DNA from: Aphelocoma coerulescens
Taxonomy: Eukaryota > Chordata > Aves > Passeriformes > Corvidae
NCBI RefSeq assembly: GCF_041296385.1
Contig: NC_091023.1
Span: forward strand, 24,243,924 to 24,307,923
DNA: 64,000 bases
Direction: 5' to 3'
Below the pieces are notes generated by a model that made no database searches, had not been told where the DNA came from, and was given only the letters and a program-made list of their open reading frames with translations. Both the position numbers and the translations under genes were made by a program. Below are positions 53,921-64,000 of this stretch, one piece after another. The first letter of the stretch is position 1. Every line of letters starts with the position of its first letter.

Positions 53921-55346
53921 TCTTGGTTTTCACAGTCAGATAAAGTCGAGGACTGAGGAGTTTGGGAGTTGGGTTGAATCCAAAAGAGCTGCTGCCTAAA
54001 AATGACAGAATTTGCAGGTTTGTGTTATTTTTTCCTAAATTTGAATGCACTGGTGAGTGACAAACTCTGATGTGTTTGAACAAAGCCAGCAAAGAGAAAC
54101 CTGCAAAGAGCTGGGCTCTGCTTCAAGTCCAACTTCTTGTTATTGCTTTCACTAATAGATTTAATTCCACTGGTTATTATTTTTAACAGATTAAACAGAA
54201 ATTAAAAGCAGCTCTTATAAGTATTTACACTTTCAGATAAATATTAAATAAATGTTCTCTGTTGTGACACTCCCTCTCCTCAGAACAGCACAACTCTGGA
54301 CAAACAACAACATCCACAGAAGCTCCTCTCTCTCCTGTTTTGATCCACACAATTACTCACACCTTCCCCTCATATTCAGTGATGACAGAAAACAGAATTT
54401 CCTGCTCTGCATATCCAACCTCTCCCATTACTCTTTGCTCTCCAGCATTCCCATCCATGTTCCAGTGCAGGGATGCTGGGAAGGGCATTTTGTTGTTTTC
54501 CATGCAGGCGGCTCCTGCTTCCTCCACAAGTTTCCATCTCACTCCTTTAATGAAATCCCTCTCCACATTGAACTCCTGGCCCCCTCAGATCTCCCTTTCC
54601 CATTTTTCCAGCACCTTTGGCTCTGTTCAGTGCTCTGAGCCATGACCAGTCTGGAGAAAATGCTTTTCCAGGCTCTGCTATTCCATCCCTACCTTAGAAC
54701 AGGAAATATTTCCATGCCACCTCCGCTTGTTACAATCCTAAATGGATCTCATCAGTTCTGCCCTCTACCCTTAATAACCAGAAACATTTTGGAGTGAAAA
54801 TGGAGATATCCCATCCTTTGGAGAGCCTAATCCCTTCCCACAGATCTTTCCAAGCAATAAAAACAAAGTTTGCCTGACTTTGAGAACTTCCCCACAACAC
54901 AAAAGCTTTTTCCAAGGGTTTTAATTGAAGCCAAGCCCCTATTTAGGTTACGACGTCCTATATTTAACTTGAATGGAATCATTTCTTTTCTTGTACTTAA
55001 CCTTTGATCAGCTGCCTACCTTTGAACTCTGGATATCGACCCCCTCCTTGTCATCCTTGTCCCACTTCTCCTGTAGCTCTTGCATAACCTCAGAAATCAA
55101 AATCAAATTCTCTCTTTGCTGAAATAACTTTTATTTTTTTTTCTTCACAGGCACGGCTTCACTTTGTTCTTTTGTTTCTTAATGTAACCACCACGGAGAT
55201 CTGGAACACAATAACAAAGATGTTTGTACAGTTTTAAATAAAATTCAGCACAGGGGGAGTGTGTGGTTGAACAACAACAGCAATTAAAGAAAACACAGCA
55301 TAAATGAAAAAATAACATGGTAAAAATCCTGTCATGGTCTGAATTT

Positions 55347-55383
<37 letters not shown>

Positions 55384-57759
55384 GGCTTAGAATGTTCTAA
55401 ACTGTATCATTACCTCCTTTCAGGTTCTTGTATTCAATGATTTGTTGCTTCAGAGTGATGCAGGTAAAAATCTTCCTTATTAATATTTGCTTCCAAATGA
55501 ATTCCAAAGAGAGAAGTGAATTTCTGCATTCAGAGAGCACAGACAAACAAATTCCCATCAATCTCCTTGTCCCCCAAATAGTTTCAAAGTGCCCAGATCT
55601 AAGTGATTTATAAATCCTGTGGCACTTGCAGGCTTGGGGCATATTCAAAGGTGGTTTTGTCCCTTTTTCCTTTTTCTTTGGAAATATCCTTTCATCCCAC
55701 ATCCCACTTCTTCCACTGTCACATCCCAGATGGAAATTATTTTCTTACCTAGGGACACAGAGCAATAAATCAAAACTGGTTTTAGTAAGACCAGCTCAAA
55801 GCAGACCCTGAGCAGTAACAGCACCTCTGCATTTCCTCAGCATTTCCTGGACCTGGATTTTCCCACAGGGTTTATCCAGGCAGGTCATCACTGAAATCTC
55901 TGGAATGACATGGATAAACCTACCCCAAGAGAATTCCCACCTCTTTTCCAGCCTGATTATTCTGACTGTTTCTCAGAGTTTGCTGTTTCTCCTCTGAACC
56001 CTGGGAACTTTCTTCAGCCCCACATTCCCACTACTGGAAATAACTTAAGCCCTTTTTGTGCTGACTTCCCACAAGCTGAAATTTTGGATAATTCTTCACA
56101 CATTTTTATGTTTTCCTGCCTTTCAAGAAGTGTGTTTTGCCACCAGGCTGTCACTGGCAGTGTCCCACACATGGCCAGAGCCTTTCCGAGTCCCTTCCAA
56201 CTCCAGATATTCCATGATTTAAACCCTGAGTACCTAGAGAATAGAACCATTCATTAATATCTTAAGCGAAGAATTTTGGGTCAGGCTTTTTGCCTCTCAC
56301 AATGCATTTTAATGCACTTCTTATGGAGTCTTCCATTAGGGCTCTGCAGAGGTAGTTCAGATTTTCCTTTTATTCAGTATTTCCTCGCAAGGGAATAACA
56401 AAAGCTGGAATTCTCCACCTCCTGCAAGATAATCCTGTGAGATTTTTGTATTTATTGCTCCTGGATGTCAGACAGGGAATTCACTTCCCACCATACCATA
56501 AAGCTGATTTATGAAAATACAAATGCATACATGTGTCAAAATGAAGTGATTTTTTTCCCTCAAATAAAGGGGGCACAAAACTAAAAGAAGCTTTTGAAAT
56601 AATGACAACGCAGTGAAAATGTCAAATTTCAGGTTCTATATTTCCAACATGCAAAGTTCCATGTTGGGGAATGAATCAGAACATTTTTTTGTTGTTATTC
56701 TGGTGTAGGAACAGCACCTGAGAGAGGAAATACTTTCAGCTGCTGGAAATAAAAGCTGCTGGCTTTTACACTCATCTATAGCATCAGCCTATAGAGGATG
56801 TCTTTGTTATGATAAATATTTACACATGTAGACTCCCATTTCCACATCCTGCAGAACTGATTATGTCAAAGGAAAATATTTAGTTCCTTGACAAAAAATC
56901 CCACTTTTCACTTTTCCTTCCCCTTTCTTTTCTCTCCTTTCTTTTCTTTCTATACTAAAAAAAAATACATGCTGTACATTATATAAAATAGAATATATTG
57001 TAATATTAATTCCTGCATCTTTGAAGAATATCATTTTCATACTATGGAGACTCTGTAAAACGTCACCATGTCCAGAGTTTATTTTTATTTGGATTTGTTT
57101 TTAGGATATTCCTGTTTTATCTACATGCCCTGTATTCACATATGTTCACCTGTGTAGAATTATAAGCAGTCTGCTCCCTTCATTTTTTTGAGATAACTTT
57201 AAATAATAATGAAAATCCATAAATAACATGGAAATCCACATCTAGAAATAAAATAAGTAAGTAGCACACCTGCAGTAGCAAGGTTAAAACGCTACATTCT
57301 GAATATTTGGGTAATTATCTCCAAGAATGAGGACAAAATAAATACTTCATTTTCCTGGAGCATGATCCTTTATAATTTTCTTGAATATTAAAAAATAAAC
57401 CCTTAAAACCTTCAGTTGTTTTCAGTATCCTGTAAAAGTAAAAGTAGCAGCTGTGGAGTTATCACAAAACGAGTATGAGAACACCTTCAGGTGCTCACCA
57501 GAGGTAGCACTGAGTGTGTGCTGCTGCTGCAAATGTGATTGTGCTGCAGCAAATCCACAGAATTTTCCACCCAAACAGCAGCAGGAAATGTTTTACATGG
57601 AGAGGAAAAGCCACGTCAGTCCCTCAGCCCCTTCACTGCAAGGATCACTCTTCTGCTCGTATTTGCTTTGTGGGTACCTTACCAACATTTAATTTGACCA
57701 GGCCCATGGAACACAAGGTGACCCAGGGGTGTCACTTGCAGGGACAATGAAAGGGTTTA
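53921..57759. other. Intergenic region, AT-rich, no supported gene
   Basis: No recognised gene or RNA. It contains a 27-T homopolymer at 55352-55378, AT-rich stretches and a pair of weak minus-strand exon-like segments (55414 leftwards and 55200-55145) discussed in the findings. I recognise no known protein family. Confidence 0.5.
55352..55378. repeat. (T)27 homopolymer
   Basis: Twenty-seven consecutive T. It could be the A tail of an old minus-strand retrocopy, but nothing recognisable precedes it, so it is listed only as simple sequence. Confidence 0.95.
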
Positions 57760-58240
57760 GTGCCATCCTACTGAAGAGCAGGGACAGGAAAGTGTGGAAA
57801 AGGCTTTTAAAATCGTCAGGTCCAACCATGCCCTGGCACCACCACCACGCTCCCACTGAACCACGTCCTCCAGTGCCACATCCACACATTTTCTGAACAA
57901 TCCCAGGGATAGGGGCTGAACAGTTCCAGGGACTCCACCACAGCCCTGAGCAGCCCCTTCCAATGCTTTACAACCCTTTCCATGAAGGAATTTCCCCAAT
58001 ATCCACCCTGAGCCTCCCCTGGCCCAGCCTGAGGCCGTTCCCTCTCCTCCTGTCCCTGTTCCCTGGGAGCAGAGCCCGACCCCCCCGGCTGCCCCCTCCT
58101 GTCAGGGACTTGTGCAGAGCCACAAGGTCCCCCCTGAGCCTCCTTTGCTCCAGCCTGAGCCCCTTTCCCAGCTCCCTCAGCCCCTCCTGGGGCTCCAGCC
58201 CCTTCCCCAGCTCTGTTCCCTCCCCTGGACACGCTCCACC
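57760..58240 (-). mobile_element. Longer CR1 LINE 3' region, intergenic
   Basis: About 480 bp in inverted orientation with blocks typical of CR1 upstream of the extreme 3' end: TCCAACCATGCCCTGGCACC, CTGAACCACGTCCTCCAGTG, CCACATCCACACATTTTCTG, then AGCCTGAGGCCGTTCCCTCT, AGAGCCACAAGGTCCCCCCT and CCTCCCCTGGACACGCTCCA. Long minus-strand frames here come from GC-rich repeat sequence. Truncated, no reverse transcriptase seen. Confidence 0.9.
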
Positions 58241-59305
58241 ATGAGAAGAGAGATGAGGAGGGACAGCCCAGGTGGAGCTTCCCAAAATCCCCAACTCTAC
58301 ATCCCTGAATCCCAAGGGCACCCTGTATCCCTGAGTCCCTGCAGCTCCTCAGCAGCTGGGAGGGATGAGGCTGGGAAAGTGCATCCCTAAGGCCACGAGC
58401 AGGGGAGCAGCACCAAGAGCTGCAAATGAGCGGAGAAAAAGTTGGCTTGTAGTATGAGAAAAATATAAAAACTGGGAAAACTTCTCTTTTCTTTTTTTTC
58501 TTCTTTTTTAAATGCTAAGTCACAGGTTTTAACAACAAGAGGAGAAAAAAAAAAAGAGAACACTGTTGTCGAAACCAAAGAATTTCAACTTCCCAGCCCT
58601 CTTTATTGTTGTCAACTTCAGAAATTCCCGAAGCCTAACAACATCACTTCAAAAGCCCTTGGTCTAAACGAACACCAGATAATGAAAGAACATCCTTTAA
58701 GAATATTTCCAGAGACATAAAAACCCCCAGCAAGCTTCCACGAGCGACACTTTGACAAACGACGCTCCCAAAAAAACCAAAAAAAAAAAATCTGGGCACG
58801 GAACTGAAGCTGCTGGCGAGAGTGACACTTTCCCTCCTGCTAATTGACAACTTGAGAAACAAAGCCACGAAAAGAGGCACATTCTGCTGTTCCTCTGGTG
58901 CCTCGAGCCTGTCAGGGAGCTGGGAATCAGCTCCAGTTTGATCTGAGGCAGCGCACGGAGCCGAGCGGGGCAGCAGGAGGGATCTGTCGGCAAAGGCTGG
59001 CACCAAGGGCTGTGAGAGGCAACCAAGGTGTGCTTGAAGGCCCAGAAGAGCAGCCAGGGAGGCTGAAAAGGCAGAAATTGCAATATTTTTAGTGCTCTGT
59101 GGTTTCTTATTGAACAGCTTAGCAGGGCTGAATGTGTTAGAGACAAGCGTGGAATAAATTCAGGGGGGGAAGCTGGGAGGGTGAGGTGGAGGCATCACTC
59201 AGCCCCTCAAAGGACTCTGGATTCAGGACAGTGTAATTCAGAGCTAAACCACCTCCAGGGGTTTTGTTTGGAGAAAAATCCAGAAATTTTGGCTAAAAAA
59301 ATGTG

Positions 59306-59429
59306 TTCAAGGCCAGGCTGGATGGAGCTCTGAGCAAGCTGGAAGGTGTCCCTGTCCATGGCAGGGGTGGAATGAGAGGAGCTTCAAGGTCCCTCCCAGC
59401 CCAAACCATTCCAGGATGCTGTGATTCTG
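59306..59429 (+). mobile_element. CR1 LINE 3' fragment, intergenic
   Basis: About 125 bp in sense orientation: TTCAAGGCCAGGCTGGATGG, CCCTGTCCATGGCAGGGGTG, then GGTCCCTCCCAGCCCAAACC and ATTCCAGGATGCTGTGATTC, the normal CR1 3' terminus. Confidence 0.94.
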
Positions 59430-59576
59430 CTGACTCGTTGGTTTTAAATCAATCCTAAATTGGTTTTAGTAATAAATCCTAGATTTTCTCCTAAAAGTGG
59501 GGATTTTCCTTTTCTCTCAGCATTGTGCCATCAGTAATTATTTGATATATTGTTTGCTTGTTACAGAGCCCTCTCT

Positions 59577-59616
59577 GTATATATTATCTATATATCTATT
59601 TATATATCTATATATT
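59577..59616. repeat. TATC/TATA microsatellite
   Basis: About 40 bp of TATATATTATCTATATATCT-type simple repeat. No associated gene. Confidence 0.85.
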
Positions 59617-62120
59617 CCCCTATTAGAGCTGCCAAAAGTTTTGGCTTGTGCAAATGACACAAAATCTGAAAAATACTGGGCATTTTATTAACCCTTTTTT
59701 AACTCATTCCCTACGCAATCATGAAACAGCCTCGGGCTTTATACTGGACATTTCAGCTGGAAGTATTACAAACCACACTGAAAGGAATTTAGGATTTAAC
59801 AGTCTCCTACCAGATATTTTTATCAGGATCAGAGATCCTCTGGCATCCAGATTAGATGCTCTGCTGCTTTGTTTCCCTTTAACTCAGCAATAACCCTGTG
59901 TCTATCTGTATCAAGAGGGCTCTTAAAATTGTACCTTCACATGCAAGAACACTGCTCTGGTGGCTTCTTTTCCCCCCCATTTTTATTTCTCTCCTCCATA
60001 AAAACCAATCCTCCATGAACTTATCACCACTGAGGACAATAACAGGAAACAAAATGCACTGATGGAGATTTTAGTGCTGAGTTTCATGCTACAACCCACC
60101 CTTATGGCTTGGTTAGAGGGACAATAAAATCTGCCTTCTTTAGGGGAAAGTTGACACCTTCTTTTGGTCCCTGCTATCTCCAAAGGCCATGGCTGGCCTG
60201 AGGAGTTTGGATGATTTTGCTATGAGAATAATGAGAAAATTGAAGGGAAAAAGCCACCAGATATTATATTTTACATCGAAAAAATGCTGCATGGAGCATT
60301 CAGGTTTGTTATTTGGAACAGTGATCATGCAATTTAGCAAATTATTAAAAATAATGACAAGCACATGCCAAGTTTGGGGCATTTCCTCTGCAGGCTCAGC
60401 CGTGCTGTATTTTATTCCACTTTGCAGAGGATTGTGTTTGGTCTCCTGCAGAAAGATTAGCATCAAATATTAATAGTTTTTTCCCTATGCAGAATCAGAA
60501 GATGGGAAGTGTTTGACTGTTTTCCATCATTCTAACAAACTGCTCTGAAAGGAAAGAATTGTGGAGTGTCTGAGGTGGGGAAAACTTTGCAGTGGCAGCC
60601 AAAAAAATGAGTCTCAATTCTGAAAATCACAACAGAGAGAAGTCCACAGGACTGATGAGGGAACACTGGGGCTCCCCCAGTACAAATGCACCCTTTCAAT
60701 CTTTGTGTCTTCCTAAATACCTGAACACTCCAGATTTTTTTTTTTTTTACCAATTCCACCCATTTCAGAGTTCTGTGGGAGGCAGTTTGCAGTAATGAAA
60801 GCTCACCTGAGCTCTGAGCACGTTGTTTTGAAACGCCACCCCCAGAAGCTCGTGTAGATCTCAAACAGAGGAGGGGAACACAAACCTGTCTTTCAAAAAG
60901 GAGATGGGCAGAGCCTATCACACACCAGGAACTTGTTTGGCTTCGCTGCAAATTCCAAATGTTGCTCTTTTGGCAGGAATTATTGACTTGGAGAAGGTGA
61001 ACAAATCAGGTACAGACTCATTTCTCTTAACACGGACAGGAAGGAACTCAGCCTCCAGATCCACCTGGAATTCTGGGGTTAATTCTGTGTCACCTCTAGA
61101 CCTCATCACCTCTTTCCTATTTTGGATGCATCCAAAGGCAACCAGAACAAAGTTCAAACAGCTCTAATTTCTCATAAATGTTCACTTCCTTCCTGAAAAG
61201 CTTTTAAACAACAGCTGACTGCAGGAAAAAAAGACAAAAGCTCCGTTAAAAATGAACCTGTTCCTTCCATAATACTTTCGATCAAATTAATGATTTATTG
61301 AGTGCAAGTATTGCTGCTATCAGGCTTCCACAGCACTTCCAAAAAGAAGTGGATGGTTGGAAAAAAAACCTGTGGAGAATTATTGCTCACACAGACGTGG
61401 TGGAACAGAGTTAAAGCTCTCGCCAGCGATGAGAGCAATAAAATCTGACTAAGATAATGCAACAAACATAATGGTTTGCTTTGCATCTTAAATAGATAAT
61501 GAAGCAACCAGAGGCAATAAATCCAGCAGTTCCTGCACTCCAGGCTCCATAAATAACAGCTCAGAGCAGTAGGATTTACAGTGCTAATAAAATTAACAGA
61601 TGACCGAATTCCGGCGCTTTCACTCACCCCGCCGGTGATGTTCTCCCCGTGATGTTGGGGGGGGCCGCTCCCAGGAGAAAGGCAGCAGCAAACTTTGGGA
61701 TAGTGGAGCCAAATCTGAGCTAAAATGCTCTTTTTTGGATGGGGAGAGGTGATCTTTAGGAATTGTGAGTCAACTATTTCCACAGCAGCTCCCTTGGGAG
61801 CTTTCCTTCTCCCTCCGCAGCTCCAACCCACAGAGAAGGCTCCAGGCACTTTTCCCTGTCCTGATCCACACCAGCCCCTTCAGCCTCGATGATTCAGTGA
61901 TTTATTCCATGTTTCTGCTGAAGTGACCCTTCCTGGGGCTCCACTCACCTCATCTGAGCTGCTCACACAGCTTCAAGCCGAACAAAGCACCCCAGCTTCT
62001 CCAGCTGCAAGAAATCAGCCTGAATTAGAGCACGTTCATTTATCCTGATTAAGGAATGTGGCTCAGGAGGAGAGAGGAAGCAGAAGGATTGCCCAGAAGT
62101 TGCAGAGACCTCATTATTCC

Positions 62121-62235
62121 AAGTATTCCAGGCCAGGTTGGATGGGGCTTGGAGCAACCTGGGCTCATGGAAGGTGTCCTCCATGGGGCTGGAGGATCCT
62201 TAAGATCCCTCCCAACTCAAGCCCTTTTGGGATTC
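62121..62235 (+). mobile_element. CR1 LINE 3' fragment, intergenic
   Basis: About 115 bp in sense orientation: CCAGGCCAGGTTGGATGGGG, CTTGGAGCAACCTGGGCTCA, TGGAAGGTGTCCTCCATGGG, then GATCCCTCCCAACTCAAGCC. More diverged at its 3' end than the other copies. Confidence 0.88.
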
Positions 62236-64000
62236 AGTCTGGAGAGGGATGAGCTCTCCCAGCGACAGGGTGGAGATAAACAATCACCCAACAGCAGCTG
62301 CTGAGGCTTAGGCTGAAATGAAACAATCTTGTACCTAAATGTTCCCTTTCTATTCCCACCAAGAAAATCCGCTTGACATAATTTAATTACACCTACGAGG
62401 ACATTACACCTCAGCAGAGGCAGGGAATTCTGAGAGCGCCGTGTCAGAGCTGATGACATTATCTGAGCCACTTTTGATGGGATTAATGTTGTTTCAGGCA
62501 GCTGAGGAGAATTTTGCTGCACGAGATAGAACAGCAATGGAACAACAGGTCCAGAGGGTGAGCAGGGCTCTTCCAGGCAGCGGCGGATAATTATGAAATG
62601 TAATTATCCTTGGAGTTTCTCAGGGAAAAGAGCAAGGCCTGATAAACATTTTAGCACATTCTTGCTGTTAGGAGGGAAAGAAAGGAAGGGAAAAAAAAAA
62701 TAAAAAGGACATTTCAAGGAAATGAAAAACCTAAGGCAGCAGGTTTTGCAGGGAGGGATTGAATCCTGAATGCTGGGATTTGGCAGGTCATTTAAATACG
62801 TGAAAATGTTATTTAATTCATGTAACCTAAAACTGTACAAATAAAAGCAAATTCAGAGGGAAAAGGATTCTCTTAGAGATGAAGGATGGGGATTTGAAAA
62901 TCTAGAACGAATCAGTGGCTAAACCTGACACAGAGCCCCCCTCTCCTTGCTGGTGGCTTCTCCTCATCCCTCAAATCCATCCTATTCCAGCACCATTAAT
63001 ATGGAGTGGATCCAATCTGGGTGCAATTTTCCAAACTTCTCATATTATTCTGAACAAAATTATATTAAAAAAAAACACAAGGGAAAGGAACAGAGCTAAA
63101 GAATCCTATTTATTCTCTTTCCCTTTACTTTTGCACTAAAGTGTGATGTTGAGCAGCTCACACTGACATTGCCCAAATGGATTTAAAATTCCTTTTCTAT
63201 TATTAATTGTGAAAAAGAAAAGAATAATAGAAGATTGTGGCTATGACTGCCAAAATCACCAAACAAAGGGGATAAAGCAGCAAAAATTTTGTCCACTCCT
63301 CACAATCCACTTTGAAATACATTTTTTGCACATAGCAAAGAATAAATAATACGAACAAAGTGCTCCCTCTCTGTGCTCTCCATTTCTACACACACACAAA
63401 AAATGGGATGGGCTTTCCTGAGAACCCTGAAAGAAAAAAAAAACCAACAAAACTGTAAAGGAAAATATTTTAAGTGAAATAATTTTTTAACAACTATTTT
63501 AAAATATTTTTCAATATTATTTTTAAATTGATAACAGTTGAATTCCAGAAAAGGTGACTCCTCAAAACCTTTGCAAGATGTGGTCTGGAATTCTAAAATC
63601 CTGCTCCTTGGAGTCATTCCAGCACTGCCACTCCACCTTATCCTTCTCCAGTGTAGGACAGGTACTGTGGGGCCAGAAATGTGTGATGCTGCAGAAACAG
63701 CTGTGCTACAAAACGTGCAAATCTGGAGCTGCCTGGACAGGCATCCCTTGCCTTTTGTCACTTCAAATCACCATTTCCATGGGTGGTTCTGCATGGTCAG
63801 GGCTATTTGGATGAACCTGTTCCTGACAGAATTTTGCATATCTGGAAAAGAATCCCAGCAGATCAAAATCTCACAACGCAATCAAGGGCGGATTAAAAAT
63901 GTGCTTTGTGAGGCTCATCAGCAGTGACTGGGGACGCATCCAAGGGTGCATTTTTGTCACTTGGTGTCCCCCTTAACAATAAAACCCTGTGAGATGTCAA

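Larger units (their letters stand above)
58241..64000. other. Distal intergenic region, no supported gene
   Basis: Apart from the two CR1 fragments and simple repeats listed separately, I find no supported gene. Several splice-like signals on both strands (for example 60928-61120 and 61950-62008) look exon-like but occur on opposite strands and match nothing I know. Confidence 0.45.

Noticed and set aside
53416..53943. 175-residue plus-strand frame
   Set aside because: Intergenic sequence running into an inverted CR1; no family resemblance.
57816..58321. Gly/Arg/Ala-rich minus-strand frames of 100-140 residues
   Set aside because: They lie in a GC-rich CR1 region and do not resemble reverse transcriptase or any CR1 protein.
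60918..61157. 79-residue minus-strand frame that looks protein-like
   Set aside because: The opposite strand is equally open and equally protein-like over the same bases, and frames of this size are common in the window, so composition alone is not evidence.

Overview
This is a window of vertebrate nuclear DNA, almost certainly from a bird and probably a songbird or other neoavian. The evidence is a large gene with many short exons and AG/GT-bounded introns, repeated CR1 LINE 3' ends of the neoavian type, and an avian LTR-like repeat. No bacterial, phage, CRISPR or operon features were seen.

The window holds one recognisable gene, on the + strand: a complete intestinal brush-border disaccharidase of glycoside hydrolase family 31. 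I call it maltase-glucoamylase (MGAM). Forty-seven coding exons from 9150 to 50566 splice in consistent phase into one open frame of 5,427 nt, or 1,808 residues plus stop. A predicted non-coding first exon near 7755-7794 lies behind an HNF1/FOXA/GATA/CDX-like promoter. The layout is: short cytosolic tail, signal-anchor helix, very short stalk, trefoil domain 1, GH31 unit 1 (nucleophile Asp486, acid/base Asp585), trefoil domain 2, GH31 unit 2 (nucleophile Asp1377, acid/base Asp1482). The two halves are an ancient tandem duplication: ten exon pairs have exactly equal length and phase. The body looks like MGAM, with maltase-type Tyr341 and no sucrase-isomaltase-type Arg-Ile processing site. The N-terminal tail looks more like sucrase-isomaltase.

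Region by region: 1-6312 has no gene I can support. 6313-6808 is a GGAA/GGGA/GGAATTCGG microsatellite. 7580-7794 is the predicted promoter and exon 1. 9150-50566 is the MGAM coding region, with introns carrying CR1 fragments (mostly antisense), an LTR-like repeat, a 15-bp minisatellite with a hairpin and a 26-bp AT-rich minisatellite. 50567-50820 is the 3' UTR with an AATAAA signal. 50830-64000 is intergenic, with four CR1 fragments, simple repeats and some weak exon-like signals.

I found no new biological system. The points most worth a second look are the missing mucin-like stalk, stretches of near-identity between the two ancient halves that suggest intragenic gene conversion, the compact enterocyte-type promoter with a mini-uORF, and a 20-nt copied segment inside the 15-bp minisatellite. 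Family comparisons rest on remembered mammalian sequences, not on a database search.
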